A DNA stretch of 64,000 bases from Lineus longissimus (Eukaryota; Nemertea; Pilidiophora; Heteronemertea; Lineidae). Numbering within the stretch: position 1 is the first letter of the stretch; every line of letters begins with the position of its first letter. The notes beneath the pieces are model-generated. The model saw only the letters and a program-made list of their open reading frames with translations. It ran no database searches and was not told the origin of the DNA. The position numbers and the translations under genes are program-made. Positions 11,707 to 23,962 of the stretch are shown here, in pieces. The stretch covers positions 7,037,501-7,101,500 of the forward strand of contig NC_088325.1 of NCBI RefSeq assembly GCF_910592395.1, in the 5' to 3' direction.

Positions 11707-13454
11707 TTCTGCTTTCAAACATTACTGAGTCGTCTCTAAGTACTGATTGTCTTGAAGGATGTGAAACTTCTCTCCAAAGGTGTTGTTAAACATATGATTG
11801 CCTGTCAAATTCATTACCAAAAAGAGTAAGCAATATTGTGAGGCTTGGCTTGAAGTAGAATACCCTATTCCCACATACACAGCTGACTGGATATTTACAT
11901 ACATTTGTAGCCCAAGCATTTTGCAATGGTACATGGGGAACACAAACATTGGTACAGAACACCCTTAGAAAAGAGCTTTGGACTCTGTATGTCCAATGGA
12001 TATCTTTATCTACAAAATGATGTCATTCGGACGTCACGCAAAACTTATAATTCTCCGCATATGACGCTCAACAGAGGATGGTGTGATGTAACAATATCAA
12101 CATCGCGCGATCGTTGTTGGTTTCACTTAGATAGGAGGAGTTTTTCTCGACTATCTCGTGACTTGCATGATATTTCAGAATAAAACTTGGATACGGTAAT
12201 GTCACAAAAGCAGTAGTTCATCATCGGTTGGCATCAGTATGTTATCGAGAGAAATCTCAACAGGAGGACGGTTTTTTTCACAAATTTTCTTAATGAAAAC
12301 CATGTTGAAGAGATATAAGAGTGCATGCGCAAGATGTTTCCGAATTGGCCGTGACATCATCAGGTGTCCATCTGTAGTGGACGATAGTGTACTTAGGACC
12401 ATTTTATAGAATAAACCGTGTCTTCACCTTCAACAGACAAGTGGAGCCACCTTTTAGCAGTGTGGTGTCGTGTCCCCTATTTCAATTTTAACCAATGCGA
12501 CATTTTGATGTGATACATTGATTTCGACAACAGGCCTAAAAACCTTATTCGTGCAAACCTATTCCTTTGATTCGTACAAAGATCCAGCTTACCATCTCGT
12601 GTCGGCGCTACCTCTGAGATTATACCCCAGGGTGAGTCACCACCTTCTCAGCTCAGAACCTCTATTGATCGAAATGCAACTCAGCCTCTGATACAATTGT
12701 GAACGTAACAAGCGTGCCAGCACTTCAATGTCAATATGCAGCCTGTCCATGTTTGACTTAAACAAAACAGAAGTACTCGTGCGAGAGCCTTCTGTGCAGT
12801 TTCATATCATGTACAAGATACTTGATACAATTTCTTAATTATTCCTGCCGTAAATTATGCCTCCTTATGAATTTCTTGTTGGGGATATCCCATTTCTCGA
12901 GCGATGTTAATGGCTTGTATATCTGATATCATCGTGGAGATGACATGCTTCTAAAGCGGTTCACGATTGATACGAGATTATGAGCGATGTCTTTGCCAGT
13001 CCTTAACCCATCCTGATTCATGCAGAAGCATATGACAGTATGACGGTACCATAATTTATCTACATTAATGGTACATGACATGACCTCTTCATATGATTCA
13101 TCATCTGATGAAATAAGATTTACCATGGTTCCAACAGGAGAGACAACTCCATGTTGTCATGTCTTGTGCACATCGATGCTTCCACACTTCGACTTAAAGA
13201 ATTGGAGCAATTGTTGCAGATTCAAGATGTAACTTGATGCCTAATTGGAGGTTACGACATTACATACAGCCTGATAATGCAAAAAAGGGAGGCTCTGCAA
13301 GTGCTACTACAAAACAGTATGTATACATGTGCACACAGCTGATCTGACAACTTCCATTTTGTCTATGGGCGAACTTTATCTTGTCTGGAAGCCCTCGGCC
13401 ATTTCTATCAATTATACCAGCAGTGTATGACTGGTATAGATACTGTGCTGGATG
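11707..13454. other. No gene seen
   Basis: Contains AATAAA at 12179-12184 and 12410-12415, which could end the VANGL transcript. No exon or repeat is recognised. Confidence 0.4.
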
Positions 13455-13614
13455 TACAGAGGAACCTTAGCGGACACCTCTCTATTAAGGACACCTGTTT
13501 TGGTCTCAAAGGGGTTGTTTCCATTCAATCTAACATCTTTAATCAGGACACCTCTCTATTAAGGACAGCAGTTGTCAGTCATGTGGGTATCCTTAATAGA
13601 GAGGTTTTATTGTA
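13455..13614 (+). mobile_element. pogo-like MITE, copy 2
   Basis: 160 bp bounded by TA, starting ACAGAGGAACCTTAGCGGACACC and ending AGAGAGGTTTTATTGTA. Same internal AAGGACA/TGTCCTT sub-palindromes as copy 1. Confidence 0.7.
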
Positions 13615-14857
13615 CTCATTTTGGCCTGGGACAACATCCTATTTCCAGGATTGGTGTGTAAAAAGTTGACACTTGTCATAAGACTACAAGAGGAATCCAG
13701 TGGGTTTATAGCAAATTTAATTTCCAGACCGTCCAAAACAAATTACGTTGCCATGGAAACAACATAATCCAATCACTGTGCAACAGGGATATCGCAAGAT
13801 TCCTAGCTTATCTCTGGTCTCATTCGTAACTGTCAAGCAAACACACATTAATTAGGGCAAATAAGATTAATTGTTTGAAGATCGTTAGCGACTTAACGAA
13901 CCCTGAGTTTATGTAACGAAGTGTCATTAATTACTACTGGATTAACGAGATGAAAATTTCAACATTTCGGGCGTATTTCCCCAAGATTGATAATGGTTGA
14001 AGAAAATGTTGATCATGCATGATGATTCAGAATTGGCTTAGAAACTCCACAGATTATGAAATGTGGTTTGCCCCTTTGCTGGGGTGCAAATGGAAGAGTT
14101 TGAGAAAACGTTTCAAAATGTTAGTTTGTAAAACACTATTTTATGAAAGCAGGCGCTCAGTCTATCAATTGAGATCAGCGTCCACATTTAAACAACCTGT
14201 TCTGACATACCTGATGTTTTGCCCTTAGATTCCAAAGGTGAACAAAGTTTTAAACAAATCTCAAGCTGAAAAGATGTCTAATAATCATCTGCAATATAAC
14301 TTTTCTGATGATTTGAAACAAATTTGACAAAAAAACATATTACTGTAATAAATTTGAAATCCGTATAGCTTTGTCAGTTTTAAAGAAAATGTTAAAAAGC
14401 ATGATGGTCTATAATTTCAAGAGACATTGGGCTGTGATATGTGGCACATATTGATGACAACATATTCCAGTGGTCGTCGGTGATTTCAAAGCGAAATATT
14501 TGGCATTCAAGTGGCACAACGGCCGATGAGATTATTCAGGATGTTGGACTTGTTAATTCGGTCGCCACGGCAACCAAAGGAGATAACTTGCGAGATGAAT
14601 ATCTCAAATGGTTAATCTTCCTGCTTTGGCGTACTAGACACCGCTGAGTTGTATGGGAGGTGACGGGAAAAGATGAAGTGATGGTAAATCTCCTCAGATG
14701 TCCTTCGTCTTATAGTAGAGTGATAAGGACACTTGACAAATTACCTGAAGTTAATAACAGGTTCAAGGACCTTGTTGAAATTTTGATAAAAAATAAAAGA
14801 TGGAAAAATTATGTAGAAAAATTATTCACATTTTTAGACTTGCCTCAAGAAACCTTA
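13615..14857. other. No recognised gene
   Basis: A plus-strand frame of about 85 codons (14660-14917) has protein-like composition in its first two thirds but runs into the next MITE, has no homology I recognise and no flanking splice pattern. Nothing else is seen. Confidence 0.3.
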
Positions 14858-14990
14858 TACAGTAGAACCTCTCTATTGAGGACACCCAGTACTATCCTTA
14901 ATAGAGACGTGTCCTGATTGAAGAGGTCAAATTGAATGGAAACGACCAATTTAAGACAAAAACTGGTGTCCGCTATGGGAGGTTCCCCTT
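14858..14990 (-). mobile_element. pogo-like MITE, copy 3 (inverted orientation)
   Basis: Starts TACAGTAGAACCTCTCTATTGAGGACA and ends near GGGAGGTTCCCC. The terminal CTGTA is lost, so the right end is approximate. Confidence 0.65.
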
Positions 14991-16280
14991 CAACAACACA
15001 ATAAATGAGTTTTAGAACAGAGAGTCCTGCGATTAAGGGGTGAATCTTTGTAATCCAAGTCACCATTGATTGTGATTTGGTTGAAGAATTCTCACTGTGT
15101 CTGGGGTCCCCTTCACACCATTTGTTTAGTATTTGTTCGTAAGAGTCCCAAGCAAAAGGAACAAAACCTGAGAACAACACACGGAAAAAAATCAAGGGTA
15201 AAGGAGCTCAATAAGCGAGAGGCAAGCGACACCACCTAAGACACAACAATCATACAATCCTTAGTAATATAATATCAGCATCTTAGGTATATATTTGAAT
15301 GGTACAAAGATGACACATCTTTTTCAACAGGATCTCGTTTGTCGTAACCTGTTGTTATCCCTCGTGGATTTTGCCGCTCCAATCTTTTTGCACCATTGTT
15401 AAGAAATTTGTATCGCATTTCTTGCTACCTGTGACAATGAGTATTATCTGTATGATGTTGGATTATTTCTTAGAATACTTTTGTAAGATATTATCGTGAT
15501 CTGGGATCAGGATTTCTTACGAAAGTATCTATGACTTTGAGAGATTGATGATTAGAGAGGTTCAACAGGCCAAGGTCAAGTCGCAATAACCCTTTCTTAA
15601 CCAAGACAGATTTGATCATGGAAATGATTGCCACAGGCATGCATTGGGAGAACTAAAATTCTGCCAAACCTCACAATATTGTTCTGATGTTTGATATCAT
15701 TTGACAAGTTTGTTATACCAATATATCTCGGGTGTAACAATCTAACATGTTGAGACGAGTCGGTAATCCCAACCTTTTGCCAAGTAAGTGTCACAATTGG
15801 GTGCAGTATTCTGATTGGTTATTGAGATTTCGTCATTGATCAATCAGATTGATGCCTTCTTGGGCCTGGTTTAGAATGCTACCTTTCTCCTGTTAGTATT
15901 CAAGTCACCCTAGAAAGTATGTGTACCATCTCACTGCCTGCTTGGATGTCGAGCAAAAAATGCTTTCTGCAAACTCAACAGTTAGATGGAAACAGTGGGA
16001 AAAAGAAACAAAGAACATTGTACTTCACCCAACGATTGTCTATACAGATATATCAAATCAAACCTTGAAGGACTGTAAATCAGGAGATGTTTGCTTGCCT
16101 TTCATTTTAATGTCAACTGATTGTCGTGAAAATATAATGGTCTTAAAAAATCTAATTGAATTACTGTTAATACAGAGTTGCCAAAATTCTACATTGTATA
16201 AGGTGTATGCTAAAGTTGCAATTAACAAGAAGATGAAATGGAATATTTCCTGGTTTACAGTAGTAATTTGCTTTTAGTGA
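14991..16280. other. No gene seen
   Basis: AT-rich. A 118-codon plus-strand frame (15921-16277) ends just before the MITE fragment, has no known domain and is judged non-coding. Confidence 0.35.
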
Positions 16281-16327
16281 TACAGTCCAAATCACAAATA
16301 ACAACCTGTAAATCGCGTCATTGACGG
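16281..16327. mobile_element. Second MITE family, left-end fragment
   Basis: TACAGTCCAAATCACAA followed by AAATCGCGTCATTGACG matches the first ~50 bases of the element at 11515. The rest is missing. Confidence 0.55.
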
Positions 16328-17189
16328 TATGCAAGCATTTCTTCTCTCCCCTCAACTTGTGTACATAGCTCATCCGATGTTGTCCGCCGTCTGTTTTGCT
16401 GCAGTTTTTGTACAAATGTTTGCCATCGATGTGAGAAGTTTAAGGATGGCTGGTTCTGCAAATTATCATTCTGTCTTGTCTGAGATGAGAGCAGCTAGCA
16501 CTCTCAGTTTTCGTCTGTGTTGGACCAAAAAAAAACCTGTGGTGCCTTCCCAATGCGAGGCTGGTTAAGTTTAGATGAAAACCTACATAATTTTGGGTGA
16601 ATCCAAAATCGATGTCCTGCTGGTCTCAGTTAGATTTTACTGCCTGAACATTAAAACTGCAGGGGCTATTTTAAAAAACTTTTGTCTTGGGGGGAGCAGA
16701 ACACCAGTTTTTGCCCAAATTCTGCCTAAAACACTCGTTTTTCGGGGATTTCTGGGCGGCCATAGCCCTCTTCCCCGCTCAATACTGCTCTCATCTCAGT
16801 CACAAGACATCCCATGTAGCTGATGTTCTAGTGTATCTAACTGTTCATGTAAAATAAAGATATACCTATATTTAATCACAAGATGTCTATATTTTTGAAG
16901 ACGTTAAAATCATCAATGTGGATGGATTATTTCAAAGGAATTTAACACTTTCTTGTTAATCACATGTAAGAGACTTGCTAGATATCTTTCCGGGGAATGT
17001 TTTTAGGAAGTAATCAACACTTCAAAGACACCCTTAACCAATCACAGAACAGGAATGTTAAAATCTTTAAAAAATCGTTTTTGGGGACCTGTCCAAGGTT
17101 GGGCCAAGAAAGACATTTCATGTGCCATCTCTCATTCCGTCTCTTTTAGACTCCTTGTTGGAAACATGAATTTGGTTAGTGTCTTGAGA
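16328..17189. other. No gene seen
   Basis: No exon or element recognised. Confidence 0.35.
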
Positions 17190-17371
17190 TACAGTAGAAA
17201 TTCTCTATTAAGGACACACTTGGGATTAACAACTACTGTCCTTGATAGAGAGGCGTCATGATTGGAGAGGTCAAATTCAATGGAAACAACCAATTTGGGA
17301 CCAAAACTAGTGTCCTTAATAGAGAGGTTGTCCTTGATAGAGAGGTGTCCGCTATGGGAGGTTCCACTGTA
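17190..17371 (-). mobile_element. pogo-like MITE, copy 4 (inverted orientation)
   Basis: 182 bp bounded by TA: starts TACAGTAGAAATTCTCTATTAAGGACA and ends GGGAGGTTCCACTGTA. It has an extra internal TCCTTAATAGAGAGG unit compared with the shorter copies. Confidence 0.7.
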
Positions 17372-17749
17372 TTTAGCAAGACAATTTAGAAAGACACATG
17401 ACCCAATGCATGGATACTATTAAAATTACTTGTATCCATTTTACATTAGCAGAGAAGTATCTTTGAGTCCAAGCTGCCTGGAAGTGGAGCCCTGTTGGTG
17501 GCAAACTCACACACTCAGCCAGAAGGTGCAGTCATACAGAGAACAATTTCAGGTGAAGTGTCTCGGCAGACAAAACTGTTTGTGTCATATCCATCTCAAC
17601 TTGCTTTGAAACAGGATTGTTTGTCTTGTCTCTGATGTTTATGTTGAAAGTTGGCGTTCTCTCCATCGTTCTGATGTGAACTGGGGTAGGTTTTTACCCA
17701 ACTTTCAATCCAAAATAATGTCAACCAAAAGTTCAATATCCTTAAATTG

Positions 17750-17970
17750 ATCTCAGGTTAAGACAGTTGGATCTCAGATTGAGATATCTGGATCAGACAA
17801 CTGGAGCTCAATTTGAGACAACTGGAACTCTGATTGAGACAACTGGAACTCCAATAGAGACAGCTGGATCTCAGATTGAGACAACTGTTATCTTAGATTG
17901 AGACAACTGTTATCTCAGATTGAGACAACTGTATTTCAGATTGAGGCTAGTGTATCTCAGATCGAGACAA
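17750..17970. repeat. Minisatellite, ~24-bp unit
   Basis: About nine imperfect copies of a unit built on CTCAGATTGAGACAACTG. Each unit contains the short palindrome CTCAGATTGAG. No coding role is seen. Confidence 0.6.
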
Positions 17971-20961
17971 ATAGTCCAAATCTGTGTCAAGTTCAGACAA
18001 TGAGATTTCTTTCTGTGTACCTGCCAATCACTTCGAAATCGATCCCTTCTATGTTGAAATATTTCTAGCATGTCTCTAACCGTGAATGATGATTATGCAT
18101 TTCGTCTCGATTATGCCAGATATCACTAACAGATACTGCTTCTTGGGGACTACACCAGAATATTTTGGTGATTTTATGCAATTTATTCAGCTTTGGTAAC
18201 GTAATTCTATTAATTTCATAAAGTTAACTTTGGCTTTAGAATAAAGATGAGTTATAGACAATGAAATATTAGTCAAGACTTGACATTTGTGTTCACCTTA
18301 TTAAAGTAGTTTTAGCTATGCTGTAGACCGGTATGTTCACGACTGTCTGGTTTTAATAGTTATCACAAATTGGGAGGCGAACATCCACATTTGTTTGCAA
18401 AGATATTGACTTCAATGCAAAACCATTACATTTTGGTAGAAAGCCCATTTCGTCTACCATGAATGGAAATGAGCATGTTATCCGTGAACTTCAGTTTTGC
18501 AAACATTTCACAGTCTACATTACCTGGTAGGCAACTAATTGCTAAGGCTAATTGCTGGAAGGGTACAAGATAGAGTTTATAAAAGTGTTGATGCAGTCAG
18601 TGTATGGTAAAATGGGATGAGCATGTGGATCATTCAATAGTGCTTCATTCCAGAATCTGTGAAGGTCACATGCCATCTTGAGTTCTGAACACTTTCATTG
18701 AGATCTGCCTTGGATATTTATGCTGATCCATGGCGTTGTACGTCGTAATCCCTCAAATAGGAAAGGAGGAGACTTTAGGATTGACGATAAGTCGGCATGT
18801 GGATATTTGGACATATTGTTTCCCTATACCCCATAAAGAAAAAGGAAAAAATCCATCATTTGTTGCCGTTTTGAAGGACTTTCAAAGCTGCCTGTAGGTT
18901 TGATCCAGTGGTTCCCCTACCCATTGAGAAAAGAGCCACCTGGACAGAAAAAAAATCTACTGGCAATGCCCGCTTGAATATGAAACACAGATTTTGGAAT
19001 CCGTAGGTTCATGCAGGCATTTATTTCCCACTCCCCATGAGAAAAAAAGGTCTTGTTCCAGCGAAAAAAGTTCCTATTGATCATTTCATGCCCTCTTGAG
19101 CAGTGTGTTTGATGAGCGGCCTAACTGATGAGAAGTGTTACCTAATCCACTAACACCGTATCAAAATAGGAAGAGGCTAGCCCGTCAAATAATGTCAGCA
19201 CCCAAGTGGAAATAAACACTTCTTTGTGGGCAGTGGCAGAGAAAATTTATGACCATTCGGAAGAATGAACCACTTTTTCATCGACCCCAGGCTTCGGTAA
19301 AAATAGGGGGATGGTTTGATTTTTTCTTTGGGAGAGCCGACCGCTTGATGCAACATTCCTTTGGATGTTTCGGCTGAATTGTCACCAGCGTGGAGGTCTC
19401 TAATTAAAACATTTGCCTTGTTAGAGTTAGATTATTAGTCGTTAGACTGGAGGCAGCATTCCTGGTTGGTGATCAGCGAATGCTCTTGGAGAAGGTTACA
19501 AACCTGACCGCTATCCTCGACCTTTCCTTATTTCATAGTTTTCATTGATTCACAAGTCTGAAGTTAAAAGTTGACACTGTCATACTGATCTAGTTTCGCC
19601 ATGATGTTATTGAATCATGGAGAAACCAGATCAGTATGTTCAAAGCCATGCAGCTGAAACTCAAGTGCAGTGCACATTATCTATTCGATAATTTTACCCC
19701 AGAGCATTATTCACAAACAAATGTATGCAGTTGCAGTTGATGTAAGTGCTTTGAGACCGCTGGTCCATATAAAGTGATGTATAAAAGCAAAATTGCATCT
19801 GCATCAATGATAATGTCTTTTCCTCTTGAGTTGCAAATTCACTCAAAAGAATTTTCAATTATAAGAGGGACTTGGAACAGAATGAAGAAAAAACTAAAAA
19901 TTGAATGAGGCTTTACATAACCACACAACAGATGAATGCACACTTGTCCTATACTAAAATCTGAAGCAACCTACAGTCTCTGTCACAATAGACATGCCCT
20001 TATTCGTATGTTTTATGAAAAATGTGCATGCAACCTTGGCGGCAGTTACGCGAATGCTGACTATAATCTACTTAAAGTGATACAATGGTGTGATTTACAA
20101 CTTTGCGGAAATACGTCTGTTTTTAATTGTTGATCACAAATGTAAAGCTCAAATTTTCCATTTTTGATTAGATTTATTATAAAATCGCTGAATGTAAACC
20201 ACCGCGACCGCAAAAATGTTCATGTTGTGACGTCATCAACGAAAACGGCATCGAAGCGAGCTGTCCGGGCGGGATTAAACCATTAATTTCTAGAAAATGT
20301 GCATTTCAATTCGAAAACCTTACCGATTTATGAGAAAGTGACGTAGCCATTTGTCAAAAACAGCTAAAACATTATATGGTGAAATTTGGCAATAGTTATC
20401 CTTTAACCTTCGTGTGGGCTGTGGTCAACTCATGCGCCCCTTTTACACTGATGCAGAATCTGTCGTATGTTTTGCGCACCATGTGCGAAACCTGCACAGC
20501 GATATGTACACAACTGGTGTGTCGGGAGCCCATAGCTTACGCAGCACCAGAGCTTAGCTTGTGCCATTCTTGTACAAAGCAGAGGGCATGTCAGTTGTGA
20601 CTAGGGCTGTACATGAATGAATTTTCATAAAACCTCATATGCAAGTAATTTGTTGTATGTTACGAGAACGTGATTAAATAAGACCTACAAACACTACAGC
20701 TGTGATTGCTTTTCCAATAGTGAGTGCTAGCTTATCTGGTATGCTAACCCGAGGTAGCGCTTGAAACGCTAGCATTCATGTAGCCACATCTCCTCTTGGG
20801 ATGACTCATCCTCTTACATCAATCCTGAACAGGCCATGATGAATTGCCAGTGTTTATGTTCCCCGTTCGTTTACAATATGCAGTGCGCAGCCGCCAAAGT
20901 GTTTTTATCACAGAGATTACTTGTTATTGTCATGACGGTCCCATGGTGCTCATTGTTTGTG
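17971..20961. other. No gene seen
   Basis: Nearly 3 kb of AT-rich sequence without recognisable exons or repeats. One perfect TGACGTCA palindrome lies at 20228-20235. Confidence 0.4.
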
Positions 20962-21142
20962 TACAGTGGAACCTCCCTAAGTGGACACCTCTCTATAAAA
21001 GCAGCCTCTCCATTATGGACACTAGTTTTAGTCCCAAATTGGTCGTTTCCATTCGATTTGACCTATATAATCTGGACACCTCTTTATAAAGGACATCACT
21101 TGTCAGTCCCGAGGGTGTCCTGAATAGAGAAGTTCTACTGTA
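20962..21142 (+). mobile_element. pogo-like MITE, copy 5
   Basis: 181 bp bounded by TA, starting TACAGTGGAACCTCCCTAAGTGG and ending GAAGTTCTACTGTA. Best preserved termini of the family in this window. Confidence 0.75.
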
Positions 21143-22185
21143 TTTCGCATAAGTTGCAATTCCGAAGTGCGTGTGGACATCTTGGATGGGATTCCAACAA
21201 AAATGTTGCATGATTTCCTCAAAGAACTCTTAAAGGTGTACGCTGTCCATGTTCGTTGTATTTTCTGGTGGTTCTGGTATTATAGAAATAAACATTGCTG
21301 TAGTATTATGCACTCAAATTCACTGAAACTTGGCATTTATATTACCAGTATTTGTATTTATCAGTCTATGCAACGCCATTGTTGAAATGGTACGCAATAC
21401 ACAATTGATGATTTTCTAATTAAATTTTTTTTTCTCCAAGCTTTGAACTACTAGGATAGGCTTTTACTTGATCACCAGTAACACTTGTTAAATCAACTTG
21501 CCGGGGGGGGGGGGGGGGGTTATTCATCATGAGTCCTGGTTGGGCTCAGTCCCTGGTTTGGTTGCATCTGGAAGACAAAACCTATCGGCCAATTTTCTTC
21601 ATATTAAGGCCTCACCCATGAAGTTTGCGGCAAATACCTGCTTGGTCTTGAGATCTTAGAGTATCCCCAAGTTCTATTCAAGGAGCATTGCAGTACAGCA
21701 CTCTCAGGGTCAGCAGAACCCGAACTGAAACATAGGTTTGTCCAACCGTCAATGACTAACAGGTTTTAGGAGGCAGACAGTTGATATTTTCTTCTCTTTT
21801 GATCATCAAAATCAGCCTCACCACAAAAAAGGGCAACCAAAAAAGGGTTGAACTCTATTGAAAAACGTGCTATTCTATCCAATCCAATGGTGGTCTTCCC
21901 TATCTCATTACAACATGGTATTGTCAGGTCTGCCCATGGCACCCATGGTAAAGCCACCTTGAGAGTTTGTTTGCCGAGATTCTAAACCGGGAATTATCAC
22001 CTCCTTCTCCTAATTAACAGCAGGTTTGAGGGGTCTGTCATGAAGGGCACACAAAGGGATGACCCTTTGAGAGGATGTGAGGGAGACCTTTTCTTGCCAT
22101 GCACACAAAGAAGGAATTGTTGTCACTTTTTGGGTTGTACTGCTTGAACGTGGAAGGGGCTTCTCTGCAGGAAGGTTAGGAGCTG
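21143..22185. other. No gene seen; poly-G tract
   Basis: A run of 17 G lies at 21503-21519. No coding signal. Confidence 0.4.
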
Positions 22186-22497
22186 AGCCTAGTGGCACTG
22201 TGGTACACTCTGGTGGTACTTTGGTACACTCTGGTGGCACTGTGGTACACTCTGGTGGCACTGTGGTACACTCTGGTGGCACTGTGGTACACTCTGGTAC
22301 ACTCTGGTGGCACTGTGGTACACTCTGGTGGCACTGTGGTACACTCTGGTGGCACTGTGGTACACTCTGGTGGCACTGTGGTACACTCTGGTGGCACTGT
22401 GGTACACTCTGGTGGCACTGTGGTACACTCTAGTGGCACTGTGGTACACTCTGGTGGTACTGTGGTTTCAAATCACACTCTGGTGGTACTGTGGGGT
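22186..22497. repeat. Minisatellite, 21-bp unit
   Basis: About 14 near-identical copies of a 21-bp unit containing GGCACTGTGGTACACTCTGG. One unit is shortened near 22295. Because 21 is divisible by three and the unit lacks stops in several frames, both strands show long repetitive frames (for example HSGGTVV repeats); these are artefacts of the array. It directly abuts a SINE. Confidence 0.9.
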
Positions 22498-22510
22498 TCA
22501 AGATTCAAGG

Positions 22511-22740
22511 ATCCACTGTGGTCTAGTGGCATGAACTCTCCGCTGATCTTCAAGAGGTCCAGGGTTCAAACCTCAGAATCTGTGTGAGCATCTTGGCAGG
22601 TGTCTTTGTCTTACAATTTGCCTTACTCTGCCCTGGTATATAAATGTGTACCAGTCAGAAATGCTCAGGTTATCTACGTGCTAAATCAAGCAGCCACCCT
22701 AGGGTCTACTTGTAGGTTTCAGGATAGACCAGGGTTAAAG
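22511..22740 (+). mobile_element. tRNA-derived SINE
   Basis: A perfect A box (TGGTCTAGTGGC at 22519) and a near-perfect B box (GGTTCAAACCT at 22563) lie 44 bases apart. The region between them resembles a tRNA anticodon region (CTCTCCGCTGATCTTCAAGAGG). The body differs from the SINE at 6925, so this is a different family. The 3' limit is approximate. Confidence 0.6.
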
Positions 22741-23662
22741 TGTAAAGTTGGATGATAGCCTCCACCATTGTTGTTATCAATAAACTTAAGGCTTTGACTT
22801 TTAAAAAAAGTTGAATTCCGCCTGTGTGTTGTGAAAGCTCATAGAATGAATGACTTACCGAAAAATACCATCTATGAAACTATCGTTAGAGAAAAGACAA
22901 CACTTGTCAAAAAAAAACCAGCCATAAAAGAATAAACAGGTAGGACACACTGGGAAATATTCTGATAAAAACTACATTTGTATTAAAACAGAATTAAGGA
23001 TGTGCTATCTTTTGGCGTCATTGGCAAGTTCCGGAGGCTGCAGACAAGGGCAATTCCGAATACACTAAATCATGTTTAGTGATCACAGAAAGGCTTAAAT
23101 TGACACACACGATGAATGGAGTTTTGACTTTTTTACTAAATGAGTGTATGACTCATGTTGTTTGATATCTGGTTTATCTGGTTTATTTGCTTAGCTCTAG
23201 TTCCGAGTTTACTTCTTATTTGCCAAGATAAAACAAAGAGGTTACGACTAAAAAACGCTTTTGATATCTTGTCGTTTACTCTTTCACAAAATGCAAAATT
23301 AGATCTTTGCAGGTTATAGTGATTCCAGAGTGTGATCATGTCTCATTCCACATGGTTCATGAATCAAGTGGATGGAGTCTTTGATGGACTAGTCTGCAAG
23401 AGAAATTGAACCCATAGATATTGGAGCAATTGTTTTGAGATACTTTTTTGTTAGATCATCTCTATGAAGACATCATCAGATTTCCCCAGTTATGACCAAT
23501 TTGCATAAGAAATTACAAGATCGCAACACTTCTGCTGTTGCCTCCAAAATTTTTGTCTTGTAGACATACATTTTCCTTCTAAGTGCAATAAACAAATATC
23601 TTATAATCTCTGATCCCATGGAAGAATCCAAAATTTATGATCCAACACCGGAATAAGCTTAA
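22741..23662. other. No gene seen
   Basis: AT-rich. No recognised element. Confidence 0.4.
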
Positions 23663-23842
23663 TACAGTTGAACCTCTCCATTAAGGACACCCTGGGACTG
23701 ACACATGTTGTCCTTAATTGAGTGGTGTCCTGATTACAGAGGTTCATTTCAATGGAAACGACCACTTTGGGACCAAATACACTATCCTTAATGGAGGGGG
23801 TGTCCTTAATAGAGAGGTGTCCGCCAAGGGCGGTTCCAATTC
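23663..23842 (-). mobile_element. pogo-like MITE, copy 6 (inverted orientation)
   Basis: Starts TACAGTTGAACCTCTCCATTAAGGACA. The right end (GGCGGTTCCAATTCA) is degraded and abuts a fragment of the second MITE family. Confidence 0.65.
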
Positions 23843-23844
23843 AT

Positions 23845-23962
23845 ATGTGAAACATAGAGAGATAAGCACGTCACTGCATTACTGATGCGTAACGCAACTC
23901 ACGGGTACGTCCCGCGTCAATGACGCGAAGCAGGACGGATTTCAATTGTGATTTGGACTGTA
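23845..23962. mobile_element. Second MITE family, right-half fragment
   Basis: Matches the right half of the element at 11515: GAAACATAGAGAG, GACGCGAAGCAGGAC, then TTCAATTGTGATTTGGACTGTA. The left half is missing and replaced by the neighbouring pogo-like MITE, so one element truncated the other. Confidence 0.6.

Noticed and set aside
14660-14917. Plus-strand frame with LLRCPSSYSRVIRTLDKLPE
   Set aside because: Protein-like look but its end is encoded by a pogo-like MITE and no family or splice context supports it.
15921-16277. 118-codon plus-strand frame
   Set aside because: No domain, no splice signals and composition of AT-rich non-coding DNA.
22010-22587. Several overlapping long reading frames with HSGGTVV, TTVPPEC or YHSATRV repeats
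   Set aside because: All are readings of one 21-bp minisatellite in different frames of both strands.
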